Positions 23,408 to 32,640 of a stretch of 64,000 nucleotides of DNA are shown here, piece after piece. Numbering within the stretch: position 1 is the first letter of the stretch; each line of letters starts with the position of its first letter. The notes under the pieces were generated by a model. That model made no database searches. It had not been told where the DNA came from and saw nothing but the letters and a program-made list of their open reading frames with translations. Source of the stretch: Deltaproteobacteria bacterium (GTDB taxonomy: Bacteria > Desulfobacterota > Binatia > UTPRO1); assembly GCA_016200545.1 (NCBI GenBank), contig JACQEO010000033.1, positions 39,697-103,696 of the forward strand, written 5' to 3'. Made by a program: the position numbers and the translations under genes.

Positions 23408-25278
23408 GTCTCGTCGCCCAGGCGCGGATGGTCGAAGGCGCCGACCGCCTCGTAAAGCAGAATCTTCGTGAGCGGTCCGACGACGCCGTCGGCGACGAGC
23501 CGCCGCGACCGTTGGAACCGCGCGATCGCCTCCGAGGTCGGCCGATCGTAGCTCGAAGAGAAGGTGCCTTGATACTCGCCGATGCGCACCAGCAGCTGCT
23601 GCAGTTTCATCACATCCTCCCCCACACTCCCCGGTGCCATGTACGGCGACAAGTTCAGGAAGTCACGCCAGAACACGTGCGCCTCGCCGAGCCATACGTG
23701 AGTCATCTCCTCGGGGCTGAGCGTCACCGCCGTTCCGTCGTACCGAAGCAGCACCCGATCTGTATCGATCGCGGTGACGACCGCGAACCGCCGGCGCTGC
23801 GACGTTGGTACCGAGAGCTCGAGGATCGCCGGCAGGTTCAGCACCTGGAGGCGCTCGAGCGTGCCGTTGACCGGAAGGTAGCGCAGTCCGCGCCGCTCGG
23901 CGACGGCCCAGAGGTCGACGCTCGCATGACGTCTTTCATCGGCGGAAAGTGGTGAGGCGTTCCAGATGGCGAGGAGATCGTCGGTCGCGTTGAGCGCTGC
24001 GGCGCGGTTGTCGGTGGCGCCGAGCGTTCCCCAGAACGTCGCCGGGTCGACGCCTGACGTGGGGAGGGCGCTCGGCTCCGGCGCGGCGACCGCGGCGACG
24101 ACGTCAAGCGCTCCCGAATCGGCGACAGGGGAGGGGCTCGGCGAGGCCGCGCCGGAGAGCGGTGTAGGCGCCGCTGGCGTGGGTGCCGCGGCGAGCGCGG
24201 CGTCGTTCGCGGCCGGAGCCGGAACCACCTGCTCCACCGTGGCTTGCGTCGCGATCGCGGGCGCGCCCCCCCGCAAGAGGGCGGCGCCGACCTCCCTCAT
24301 GCGGTCGGACGCGACCGCTCGGCTCGCGTTCGCCAGCGGCAACGGCGGCGCAAGCTCACGCTGACGCACCGGTACCATTGCGAACGCGGCCGCGAGCGCG
24401 ACTGCGATCGCCGCGACGCCGGCGCCGAGCGCGGACCAGAGCAGCGGCGAGTGCAGGCGCGGCTCTGCGTGGTCGCGGCGGAGCTCGCGAATCGCGCGGC
24501 GTACGGTCGCCGTGCCGATCGTCCGCTGCTCCTTGGTGAAACCGGTGAGCAACGCGCGGTGGGCGACGATGTTGATGAGCCTCGGCACGCCGCCGGAGTA
24601 TCGGTAGAGCAGGCGCTGTGTACCGCGGGTGAAGAGCGTCGTCGCGGGTGTCCCTCCGGCGATGCGCAAGCGGTGTCGTACGTACTCGGCGGTTTCCTTG
24701 CGGGCGAGCGGCTCGAGGTGCCAACGCACGGTGATGCGCTGGTTCAGCTGCGCCAGATCCGGACGTCCGAGAATGGCGCGCAGCTCCGGCTGGCCGACGA
24801 GGACGATCTGCAGGAGCTTCTCCGTCTCGGTCTCGAGGTTGGAGAGTAGCCGCAGCTGCTCGAGCACCATCGGCGCGAGGTTCTGCGCCTCGTCGACGAT
24901 GACGACCACGCGCGCCCCGACGACCTTTTTCGCCATCAGGAAGCGATTCAGCTCGTCGATGAGATCCTTCTTGCTCGCCGACATCGCCGGCAGACCGAAC
25001 TCGCTGTTGATGGCCTGGAGCAGCTCGAGGTCGGAGAGGACTGGGTTGAAGATGTAGGCGACGAAGGTGTCGCGATCGAGCTCGCGGAGGAGGGCGCGGA
25101 GGAGCGTCGTCTTGCCGGTGCCGATCTCGCCGGTGACGGCGATGAAGCCGGCACCCTCGCGGATGCCGAAGAGCAAGTGACTCAGCGCCTCGTGGTGATG
25201 CGTGCTGAGAAAGAGAAACCGTGGGTCGGGGGTGAGCCGGAACGGCGGCCCGCTCAGCCGGTAGAACGCCTCGTACAT
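23404..25278 (-). CDS. gspA: GspA/ExeA-like AAA ATPase with peptidoglycan-binding domain
   Basis: 624 residues. The start MYEAFYRLSGPPFRLTPDPR is the family signature; I prefer this ATG to the one 24 bp upstream. AAA+ core: Walker A GEIGTGKTTL, Walker B VVVIVDEAQNL. A transmembrane helix (about 285-310) and a Pro/Ala region follow, then a C39-like/GspA periplasmic part (FWGTLGATDNRAAALNATDDLL to VRIGEY) and a peptidoglycan-binding repeat (YQGTFSSSYDRPTSEAIARF to VADGVVGPLTKI). It works with GspB to place the secretin. No other gsp genes are nearby. Confidence 0.9.
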   Translation of the reverse strand: MYEAFYRLSGPPFRLTPDPRFLFLSTHHHEALSHLLFGIREGAGFIAVTGEIGTGKTTLLRALLRELDRDTFVAYIFNPVLSDLELLQAINSEFGLPAMSASKKDLIDELNRFLMAKKVVGARVVVIVDEAQNLAPMVLEQLRLLSNLETETEKLLQIVLVGQPELRAILGRPDLAQLNQRITVRWHLEPLARKETAEYVRHRLRIAGGTPATTLFTRGTQRLLYRYSGGVPRLINIVAHRALLTGFTKEQRTIGTATVRRAIRELRRDHAEPRLHSPLLWSALGAGVAAIAVALAAAFAMVPVRQRELAPPLPLANASRAVASDRMREVGAALLRGGAPAIATQATVEQVVPAPAANDAALAAAPTPAAPTPLSGAASPSPSPVADSGALDVVAAVAAPEPSALPTSGVDPATFWGTLGATDNRAAALNATDDLLAIWNASPLSADERRHASVDLWAVAERRGLRYLPVNGTLERLQVLNLPAILELSVPTSQRRRFAVVTAIDTDRVLLRYDGTAVTLSPEEMTHVWLGEAHVFWRDFLNLSPYMAPGSVGEDVMKLQQLLVRIGEYQGTFSSSYDRPTSEAIARFQRSRRLVADGVVGPLTKILLYEAVGAFDHPRLGDET

Positions 25279-25383
25279 AGGAAGATCTCGATCATCGATC
25301 ACGGCCCGCAGCTTTGCAAGATAACAGGAGATTTCCCTCGAGGCGTACCGTGCGCCGCGACGGCGGCGAGGACGAGGTGACGA

Positions 25384-27030
25384 TCACCGATGCGCCCTGG
25401 CGCGGCCGGTGCGGCGCGAGCGGCGGCGCGATCCCGACGGTCCCGGTCGCGCCTTTCGGCTCCGCAGCGCCGACGCGCCCGCGACGATCATCACCACCGC
25501 CCACGCAAAGACATCGCCGACGGCGGTGTACACAGTCGTCCCACTCAGCAGTCGCACCTCCGTCGTCAGGGTCCCGAGCCTGAACGTCGGGAGCTCGGCC
25601 ATCACCTCGCCGGTCGCGGCGAGAACGCTCGTCCATCCGCTGTTCGTCGCGCGGACGAGATCGCGGCGGGTCTCGACCGTGCGCCAGATCGCGAGCGCCT
25701 GGTGCTGCAGCGGCTCGGCACCGTCTCCGTACCAGGCGTCGTTGGTGAGATTGACGAGCAGCGTGGCGCCCTTCGCCGCCGCCGCGCGCGCGGGTCCGGG
25801 AATCACGTCCTCGTAGCAGATCAACGCGCCGAGGCGCGCCGACGGGTCGAGCATGAGGACCGCCGGCTCGCCACCGGCGGCGAAGTTGCTCGTGGCGGGG
25901 CTGAGCTCGCGCAGGCGGGGGATGCGGTCGCCGAGCGGCATGTACTCGCCGAACGGCACCAACACGCGCTTGTCGTAGCGGCCGGCGACGTGGCCGTCTG
26001 CGCCGCGCAGGAAAGCGCTGTTGTAGACACGCGCCGGGCCGCCATCGCCGTACGCAATAGCGAGGCCGCCGAAGAGCAGCGGACGCGGGGCGCCGGAAAA
26101 GGGGTCGTCGTCGCCGTCGAGGCGCGCGCGCTCGGCGGCGATGCGATGTTGGAAAACCGTCTCCGGCCAGATCAACAGATCGACGTCGTCAGCGATGGCG
26201 CGCGAGGCGTCGCGATACGCGTCCAGGTTCCGTCCGAAGAATGCACGGTCGCCCTTGTGCTCGATGCTGATGTTGCCCTGGACGACGCCGACGCGCAGCG
26301 CCGGCGCGCGCGCCCGCGCCGCCCGCACGTCGGCGAGCCGCCACGCGCCGAACGCGGCGAGCGTCGCCGCGAGCAGGAGGGGCAGGGCGATGGTGAGAGG
26401 CATGCCGCGTGTCGCACGCGGCGGCGCGGCGCCACCGCCGGCGCGCCGACCCACGAGCGCGCGACCCGCGGCGAGAACGGCGGCGTTCACCCAGACGACC
26501 GTGAAACCGAGAAGCGACGGTCCGGCGAGCTCGCCGGTCTGGAGCAGCGTCGGCAGGCGGTACTGCGAGTGGGCGAGGCGCCACGGAAAGAGAGAGGGGA
26601 AGAGGAACTCGACGGCGGTGAACGCGAGCGGCGCCGTGAGGCCGAAGGGCAACGGCCCCAGCCATGCGACCAGCGTCGTGAAGAGGCCGATCTCGAACCC
26701 CATCCACGCGACCAACGGCAGATAGAGGAGCACCGCGACGGGCAACGGAAAGCCGCCGAACACGCGGAACGCGTATACCAGCCACGCAAACGCGAGGCCG
26801 ATGCCGATCATGCCGGCGAGCCATCCCAGGCGGAGCGCGTAACGCGGCCGAGCACTTTCGATGATTGCGAGGAGCGGAGCGATTGCCAGCCAGGGTAGGA
26901 CGAAGAGGCGGAAATCGACGAAGCTCGCGCCGAGGGCGCCGCCGGCCACGATCGCGACGGCCGCGTCGCGATACGCCAGCGGCGAGAAGGAATCCACGGT
27001 GCCGCCGTCCGCGCCGGCGCGCCCTCGCAT
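25384..27030 (-). CDS. lnt: Apolipoprotein N-acyltransferase
   Basis: 548 residues. Eight or so N-terminal membrane helices are followed by a nitrilase-fold domain. The catalytic triad is readable: Glu in LIWPETVFQ, Lys in GRYDKRVLVPFGEYMP, Cys in LICYEDVIP. It adds the third acyl chain to outer-membrane lipoproteins, confirming a diderm with Lol-type sorting. Start ATG 27030 lies 23 bp after the lipoprotein gene stop; GTG 26997 is an alternative. Co-transcription with that gene is likely. Confidence 0.95.
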   Translation of the reverse strand: MRGRAGADGGTVDSFSPLAYRDAAVAIVAGGALGASFVDFRLFVLPWLAIAPLLAIIESARPRYALRLGWLAGMIGIGLAFAWLVYAFRVFGGFPLPVAVLLYLPLVAWMGFEIGLFTTLVAWLGPLPFGLTAPLAFTAVEFLFPSLFPWRLAHSQYRLPTLLQTGELAGPSLLGFTVVWVNAAVLAAGRALVGRRAGGGAAPPRATRGMPLTIALPLLLAATLAAFGAWRLADVRAARARAPALRVGVVQGNISIEHKGDRAFFGRNLDAYRDASRAIADDVDLLIWPETVFQHRIAAERARLDGDDDPFSGAPRPLLFGGLAIAYGDGGPARVYNSAFLRGADGHVAGRYDKRVLVPFGEYMPLGDRIPRLRELSPATSNFAAGGEPAVLMLDPSARLGALICYEDVIPGPARAAAAKGATLLVNLTNDAWYGDGAEPLQHQALAIWRTVETRRDLVRATNSGWTSVLAATGEVMAELPTFRLGTLTTEVRLLSGTTVYTAVGDVFAWAVVMIVAGASALRSRKARPGPSGSRRRSRRTGRARAHR

Positions 27031-27053
27031 GCTCGACGCTTCGACTCGCGTGC

Positions 27054-28451
27054 TCAGGGCGCCGGGATGATCGCGATGTCGCTCGGAAAGCTATCGATGG
27101 CGCGACCGTCGCTGGTCGTGACCGGCTCCGTGCTGGTGTCGGGATCGCGGCTCAACCCGCCATCCGATTGGATGCGGAAGCCGTCGAGGCGGCCGACACC
27201 GGACTCGGCGACGTAGAGGATCGTTCCCGACGGGCCGTCGATCGCCAGGCCCACGGGCGTCGTCTTTGGATCCTTCTCCGTTTTGCTGAAGGCAAACTCC
27301 GGCAAGAGCCCGTTCTCGAGTTGGAACACCGCGATGCGACCTTCCTGGAAGACGGAGGTATACAGCAAGGACTGCGATCCCACGTCACGGCGGAGCATGC
27401 TCTGGTAGAAGCCGTCGCGCTTCGTGCTGCTCGTTTCCTTGCCGTCGATCGTGCCGCCCGCATCCACGTTGAACGTGAACAGGCGCCGGCTCACCTCCTC
27501 GGAGACGAAGAGCGCACCGATCGGTGCGCTCGACGACGACGTGAAGAGCGTGTCGGTGACGATCGCCGCGCTGACGGACGACACCGGCACGCTCACCAAT
27601 TGCACGCCGAAACAGCCGGGACTCGGAGCCGGCGTCGGCGTCGAGGAGGGCGCGGCGGTCGGCGGCGGAAAGAGCCCTTCCACGCGCCGAAAGATCTCGA
27701 TGCGCTCACGTCCCGACGCGGCTACGAAATCGCGCGTGAGCAGACTGAGCGAGGTGTACTCCGAGCGCGTGGAGCCGATGATGCAACTCGCGGGCACGTC
27801 GGGGATCGTGCCGTCGGCGGCGATCGGATAGGCGTCGATGCGATTGGAGCCGCGCCCGGCGACGTAGAGGATCCCGTTGCCAATCGTTGCATCGAGGGCG
27901 AAATCAACCGGGTCGAGGTCGTCCTTGAGTGACGGATCGGCCTCCTTCTCACTGCGCGTTTGCGCGATGCAATGCGAGCCGCCGGCGGGGGCGAGGCGGA
28001 AGACCTGGATGCGCTCGTTGGTTGCGACGTACACGATCGTCGAATCGGTGGGCGACACCAGGACGCGGCGGGGATTGTCGGCAGTCGCGATCGTCTCCTC
28101 GGGACCGGCGGCGGTGCCGGGATGCGCTGCGTCTTCGAGGAAGAGCCCGTGCGCGCCGAGACGATAGAGCGCGAGTCCGCGCGTGTTGCCGTTCCCGACA
28201 TCGCAGCCACTGCCCGGCCCCGGCGTCGGTGCGGGCACCGGCGTCGCGACGCACGAGCGACTGTCGCCGCATTGGTTCTTCGACTCGACGACGAGCAGCA
28301 TGCGATCGCTCGGCGTGGTATCGAACGCCGTCCCGGGCGGGAGATCGAACGTATGCTGGCCTCCACCACCACCCCCGCAGGCGGCGACGGTCACGAGCAA
28401 CGCAGATCCGGCGCAACGCGCCGCGCGTCTCCCCCACGCTCCAGTGTTCAT
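27054..28451 (-). CDS. Lipoprotein with beta-propeller-like repeats
   Basis: 465 residues. The signal peptide ends in LLVTVAAC, giving a lipidated Cys followed by a glycine run. The chain has repeated strands typical of a YncE/6-phosphogluconolactonase-like propeller (RRVLVSPTDSTIVYVATNERIQVF; GNGILYVAGRGSNRIDAYPI; SGTILYVAESGVGRLDGFRI) broken by Pro/Thr-rich loops with paired cysteines. AGGAGG-like GGGAGG precedes the ATG at 28451. No enzymatic residues seen. Probably a cell-surface or periplasmic binding protein; function unknown. Confidence 0.75.
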   Translation of the reverse strand: MNTGAWGRRAARCAGSALLVTVAACGGGGGGQHTFDLPPGTAFDTTPSDRMLLVVESKNQCGDSRSCVATPVPAPTPGPGSGCDVGNGNTRGLALYRLGAHGLFLEDAAHPGTAAGPEETIATADNPRRVLVSPTDSTIVYVATNERIQVFRLAPAGGSHCIAQTRSEKEADPSLKDDLDPVDFALDATIGNGILYVAGRGSNRIDAYPIAADGTIPDVPASCIIGSTRSEYTSLSLLTRDFVAASGRERIEIFRRVEGLFPPPTAAPSSTPTPAPSPGCFGVQLVSVPVSSVSAAIVTDTLFTSSSSAPIGALFVSEEVSRRLFTFNVDAGGTIDGKETSSTKRDGFYQSMLRRDVGSQSLLYTSVFQEGRIAVFQLENGLLPEFAFSKTEKDPKTTPVGLAIDGPSGTILYVAESGVGRLDGFRIQSDGGLSRDPDTSTEPVTTSDGRAIDSFPSDIAIIPAP

Positions 28452-28555
28452 GCGACCTCCCGCCACGTGCGGCGTGCGTGTATCGCATTCGACCGCAGGC
28501 GTCTACCAGCGCGCGTGTGTAGACGGCGCGCGCGCGAGTGCGATATGCAACGCGC

Positions 28556-29350
28556 ATGGTGCGCTGGGGGGTGGCGCTGGCGATTGTGGCGGTGATGGCG
28601 GCGCATGCGCGGGCCGGGGTGCTCGACGCCGATGAGATCATGCGCCGCAACTTCGCCGTCGGCAAGGTGAGCGACTCGCGCGGCGAGGTGACGATGACGC
28701 TCATCAGCGAAAGCGGCGCGCGGCGCGAGCGCTCTACGCAGGCGCTCTCCAAGCTCTCGCCGAACGGTATCGATCAGATGCGTCTGGTACGCTTTCTCAC
28801 CCCAGCGGACGTGAAAGGCACCTCGACGTTACTCGTCGAGCATTCCGACAGTGACGACGATATCTGGATTTACCTGCCGGCGCTGCACAAGGTGCGCCGG
28901 TTGGTCGCGAACAACAAGAAGGACAGCTTCGTCGGGACCGACTTCTCCTACGGCGACGTAATCGGCCACAAGGTCGAGGACTGGACCCACACACTCACCG
29001 GCAGCGAACAGGTCGATGGCACCGATACGTCCGTCGTCGAGTCGGTGCCGCGCACCGACGCGGTGCGCGAGAACAGCGGGTATGGCAAGCGCCGTCTGTG
29101 GATCCGCCGCGACAACTTCGTCGTCGTGAAGGGACTCTTCTGGGATCCGGCGGGTGCGCTGCTGAAGGAGCTCAGCACCGCCGACATCCGCGAGATCGAT
29201 CCTGTCCATCACAAGTGGCAGGCATTCACGCTCACGATGCATAACCGCCAGAGTGGTCACACGACCGAGATCGTGTGGACGAAGCTCGAGGTCGGCGTCG
29301 CGCTCGGCGACGACGTCTTCACCGAGCGGTACCTCGAGAAGGAGAGCTGA
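28556..29350 (+). CDS. LolA-like outer-membrane lipoprotein-sorting protein (PF17131 type)
   Basis: 264 residues. Signal peptide to HARA, then a LolA/VioE-type antiparallel sheet. Family segments: MTLISESGARRERS, FLTPADVKGTSTLLVEHS, DDDIWIYLPALHKVRRL, SFVGTDFSYGDV. Members usually accompany MMPL/RND transporters and an outer-membrane partner and are thought to carry a lipophilic cargo through the periplasm. Here the outer-membrane partner follows directly, but no RND gene is in the window. GTG 28538 is an alternative start. Confidence 0.85.
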   Translation: MVRWGVALAIVAVMAAHARAGVLDADEIMRRNFAVGKVSDSRGEVTMTLISESGARRERSTQALSKLSPNGIDQMRLVRFLTPADVKGTSTLLVEHSDSDDDIWIYLPALHKVRRLVANNKKDSFVGTDFSYGDVIGHKVEDWTHTLTGSEQVDGTDTSVVESVPRTDAVRENSGYGKRRLWIRRDNFVVVKGLFWDPAGALLKELSTADIREIDPVHHKWQAFTLTMHNRQSGHTTEIVWTKLEVGVALGDDVFTERYLEKES

Positions 29351-29351
29351 C

Positions 29352-30710
29352 CTGCGGCCGGCGGCCGTCGCCGTGCTCCTCGTCGTGTGCGGAGCGGCGG
29401 GTGCACGCGCGGAGGACGGCGCGACAAGCGCGCTCGCGCGCCTCGGCCTCAGCGGCTCGCTGGCGCTCGACTACTTTTCCTCGAATCACGCGCTCGACGA
29501 TCGGCGGCATTTTCCCGGCGTCAATCTCGACCTGAAGCAGCGGCTGCACGTCGCCGAGAGCCTGCGCTGGGTCGCCGAGGCACGGGTTCTCGCCGGGCAA
29601 GTCGGGCACGAGAACCCGGAGGCGAGCCACGGCAGCGTGCGCAGCCTGCGCGACATCGACGGCGGGGTGGTGAGCGAGCTGCGGGAGGGGTACGGCGAGC
29701 TCACCACGGGTCGCTGGGACGTGCGGGCGGGGAAGCAGATCCTCGCCTGGGGACGCGCGGACGAGCTGAATCCCACCGACGCGATCACACCGAAGGACTA
29801 CCTGCTGCTGCTTCCCGAGGGACAGTCGGCATACCGCTACGGGGTGACGGCGCTGAAGGCCGATTACTTCCTCACCCCGGCGGTGCGGGCGATCGGCGTC
29901 TGGGTGCCCGTGTTCAGTCCGTCGGTGATCCCGCTCGCCGTGCCCGACGACGTGCGCCTGCGCGAGCGTCTACCCGCGGTCCGGCTCGAGGACGGCTCCG
30001 TCGGCGCGAAGCTCGATCACAGCGGCGGCAAGCTCGACGCCTCGATCGCGTACTACTACGGCTTCAACTTGCTTCCGGAGGTGCGCGTCGAGTCGGTGGT
30101 GCAGGACGCCATCACCGGCCGCACGCATGCCGACGTCGCGTTGGTGCACCCGCGACGTCACATGATCGGCGCCGACTTCGCTACCGCCATCGGACGCTTC
30201 GGCTACCGCGGCGAGGTCGCGTACGTCCACACCGGGAACGAGTCCGGCCGGCGTGTCGACGAAGTGACGCCGTATCTCTACTACGTCCTCGGCATCGAGC
30301 GAAGCTTCTTCGAGAACCTGAACGTCATCGTCCAATACGTCGGCCGCTACGTGGTGAATCGCGTCGATCCGGCGCGGGCGCTCGCGGATCCGGACGCGCT
30401 CCGTGGCCAAGCGCGGTTCCTCGCCGCTCGCGAGACGTTCGTGATCAACCAGCAGCTCGATACCGTGCAGAACGCTTGGTCGGCGCGCATCGATAAGCAG
30501 TGGTGGAACGACACGCTCGATCTCGAACTGCTGTCGTTGCATGAAATCGAGCGCAACGACTTCTTCCTACGGCCGAAGCTCGCCTACGATCTCGCCGACA
30601 ACTGGCGGGCCACCGTGGGCGGCGAAATCTTCCACGGACCGAAGCACTCGTTCTTCGGCCGCGTCGACAAGAACACGGGCGCATTCGTCGAGGTGAAGTA
30701 CAGCTTTTAG
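29352..30710 (+). CDS. DUF1302-like outer-membrane beta-barrel protein
   Basis: About 452 residues. Signal-like LRPAAVAVLLVVCGAAGARA, then alternating strands to a C-terminal GAFVEVKYSF typical of barrel insertion. Segments RWDVRAGKQILAWGRADELNPTDAITP match the DUF1302/alginate-export-like group seen next to LolA-like proteins. The start is unusual: GAGAAGGAGAG at 29335-29345 is spaced 6 bp from a CTG at 29352, which gives a complete signal peptide. The next standard start (GTG 29373) cuts into it, and ATG 29253 gives a long non-signal extension. Start position is therefore uncertain. Confidence 0.8.
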   Translation: MRPAAVAVLLVVCGAAGARAEDGATSALARLGLSGSLALDYFSSNHALDDRRHFPGVNLDLKQRLHVAESLRWVAEARVLAGQVGHENPEASHGSVRSLRDIDGGVVSELREGYGELTTGRWDVRAGKQILAWGRADELNPTDAITPKDYLLLLPEGQSAYRYGVTALKADYFLTPAVRAIGVWVPVFSPSVIPLAVPDDVRLRERLPAVRLEDGSVGAKLDHSGGKLDASIAYYYGFNLLPEVRVESVVQDAITGRTHADVALVHPRRHMIGADFATAIGRFGYRGEVAYVHTGNESGRRVDEVTPYLYYVLGIERSFFENLNVIVQYVGRYVVNRVDPARALADPDALRGQARFLAARETFVINQQLDTVQNAWSARIDKQWWNDTLDLELLSLHEIERNDFFLRPKLAYDLADNWRATVGGEIFHGPKHSFFGRVDKNTGAFVEVKYSF

Positions 30711-30743
30711 CGTGCGGCGGCGGCGAGCCCTCGGATGCCGCGA

Positions 30744-31748
30744 TCACGGGGCGACGGCGACCTTGATCGCGCCGCTCGTCTTGTCGATGGCGAGGGCGAA
30801 CCCGCGCGCCACGTCGCGGAGCGGCACCCGGTGCGTGATCAGCGCCGCCAGCCGTGCGCGCTCGTGCACCAACAGAGCGAGCGCGGTCTCGAAATCCGGG
30901 CGGGGGCCACGCCGGCAGTAAGTCATCGACGAGACCAGTCGCGCCTCTTTCATGAGAAGGCGAAGCGGCGGCAGCGTGATCGGTCGGGTGAACTTCCCAA
31001 GCGCGACGATCCGCCCCCCGGGGCGTACGGCGCGGAGCGCGAGGTCGAGCGTCGCGGCGGTGCCGCCGACGGTTTCGAGCACCGTGTCCGGAGGTGTGCG
31101 CTCGAGCCGGCCGAGGATCTCCTCGCGAGTGGTGCCGACGACGTCGATCGCGCCGAGCGCACGCGCCGCTTCGGCCTGGTGCGGGTGGCGCGCGCTCACG
31201 ATCACGCGGGCGCCACGCGTGGCGGCGACGAACGCGACAAGGAGGCCGATCGTGCCGCCGCCGAGGACCAGCACGCCATCGCCCGGCGCGATTTCGCCGA
31301 GATGCGCCGCGTGGACCCCGACCGCGAGCGGTTCGGCGAGCATCGCGGCATCGAGATCGAGGTTGGGCGGCACGCGGTACAGCGCGCTCGCCGGGACATC
31401 GACCAGTTCCGCGAGACCACCCGGCGCCAGGTTGCCGAGGATACGGAGTGCGGGGCAGAGATTGGGCTCGCCACCGCGGCAACGGGCGCAGACGCCACAG
31501 GAAAGCAGAGGCTCGACCACGACCGGCTCGCCGACGGCGAAGCCATCGCCAGCGGTCGCGACGCGCCCCGCAATCTCGTGACCGATGCAGACTGCCGGAG
31601 GCGATGCGGCGCCGACGTAGTAGTGAAGATCGCTGCCGCAGATGCCGCATGCGTGAACGCGCACCAGGACATGGCCGGTTTCGGGCTCGGGGGAAGGGAC
31701 GTCACGCAGCTCGATCGAGCCCGGGCCGGTGCAGAAGGCGGCATCCAT
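30744..31748 (-). CDS. Zinc-dependent medium-chain alcohol dehydrogenase
   Basis: 334 residues. Catalytic zinc: Cys and His in CGICGSDLHYY and GHEIAGRV. Structural zinc: four cysteines in CGVCARCRGGEPNLC. The NAD(P) fold starts at VLVLGGGTIGLL. Overall closest in pattern to sorbitol/threonine dehydrogenase-like enzymes. Substrate unknown. It is convergent with the outer-membrane protein gene and divergent from the 3D-domain gene. Confidence 0.92.
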   Translation of the reverse strand: MDAAFCTGPGSIELRDVPSPEPETGHVLVRVHACGICGSDLHYYVGAASPPAVCIGHEIAGRVATAGDGFAVGEPVVVEPLLSCGVCARCRGGEPNLCPALRILGNLAPGGLAELVDVPASALYRVPPNLDLDAAMLAEPLAVGVHAAHLGEIAPGDGVLVLGGGTIGLLVAFVAATRGARVIVSARHPHQAEAARALGAIDVVGTTREEILGRLERTPPDTVLETVGGTAATLDLALRAVRPGGRIVALGKFTRPITLPPLRLLMKEARLVSSMTYCRRGPRPDFETALALLVHERARLAALITHRVPLRDVARGFALAIDKTSGAIKVAVAP

Positions 31749-31879
31749 GAGACGGCGAAGGCGCGGACGCAGCGATCACGTCCGGCTCACGCCGTTCCTA
31801 GGAGCCAGCAGCCGGGCTTGCAAGGTTCGCCCGGGGGCAGGGGGCGAAAAAGAGGGCGATGTCGCACCCTGACGTTGGG

Positions 31880-31972
31880 TTGACAGGATGCACACCCCAA
31901 CGGTAGCTGAGACGCTCCTGTCGCGGTCCGGCTCTTCGGACCGATCTCGCTCTCATGCAAGGAGGACGACTC
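31880..31972 (+). promoter_or_regulatory. Promoter-like element and structured leader of the 3D-domain gene
   Basis: A perfect TTGACA (31880-31885) is followed 18 bp on by a weak -10 (TAGCTG). Downstream, CGGTCCG (31924-31930) and CGGACCG (31937-31943) form a perfect 7-bp hairpin with a 6-base loop. AAGGAGGA precedes the ATG at 31973. I cannot match the leader to a known riboswitch by eye. Confidence 0.4.
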
Positions 31973-32506
31973 ATGCGGCATGTCGGCATGAGCATCGCCC
32001 TAGCAGCGGCGATCATTCTGCTCGATTCTGCGGACGTGAGCGTGCCGATCCTGTCCATGTCGGGAGCCCCGGTACGCGCGCTCGCGTCCGCGAACGCTGC
32101 CGTACCCCCTTGGCTGTGGTTTGCCCCACGGACCAACTTCCCTGTCGTCATGCCTCGTGCCGAGGCGGCGCGGCCCCGCGGCTACGCCATCCCCGCCGAC
32201 CACCCCCATCCGCCGCTTGGACGCTTCAAGTTGACGGCCTACTCGGGACCGAAAGGGAAGGCGCGTGCTCTCACGGCGACCGGTACGTCGGCGCGCGCGG
32301 GGCGGACGGTCGCCGTCGATCCGAAGGTCATCCCGCTCGGGTCGCGCATCTACATCGACGGCATCGGTGAGCGCATCGCCGAAGACGTCGGCCCCGGAGT
32401 GAAGGGCCAACACATCGACGTGTTCCTGTCGTCGTTCCCCGCGGCAACGAGGTTCGGCGTTCAGCGCCGCGCCGTGAGCGTCATCGCACCCGCCGACGCG
32501 TCCTGA
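31973..32506 (+). CDS. Exported 3D-domain protein (lytic transglycosylase-like)
   Basis: 177 residues. Signal/anchor helix near the start, then a 3D domain: LTATGTSARAGRTVAVDPK, IPLGSRIYIDGIG, and ERIAEDVGPGVKGQHIDVFL with the conserved aspartates. 3D domains are the double-psi barrel catalytic part of MltA-type lytic transglycosylases, but this protein lacks the rest of MltA. It likely acts on peptidoglycan. Note the deduced Asp in EDVGPGVKG stands where family members have DTGGAIKG. Confidence 0.85.
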   Translation: MRHVGMSIALAAAIILLDSADVSVPILSMSGAPVRALASANAAVPPWLWFAPRTNFPVVMPRAEAARPRGYAIPADHPHPPLGRFKLTAYSGPKGKARALTATGTSARAGRTVAVDPKVIPLGSRIYIDGIGERIAEDVGPGVKGQHIDVFLSSFPAATRFGVQRRAVSVIAPADAS

Positions 32507-32640
32507 CCGACCGGCTCTGCTCGCACTTCGGTGTACCACCTCGCCGCCCGGATCGCCGGCGACGGCTCCACCGCTCTCCGACGATGAGGTTTGACTCCCC
32601 GTCGGGGGTCGCGAATATAGGTCAGGCCGCGGAGGCGTGG

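Noticed and set aside
25390..26898. 502-codon + strand frame opposite lnt
   Set aside because: Shadow of lnt, which has all catalytic residues.
30445..31650. 401-codon minus-strand Arg-rich frame
   Set aside because: Overlaps both the outer-membrane protein gene and alcohol dehydrogenase in another frame; no domain pattern.
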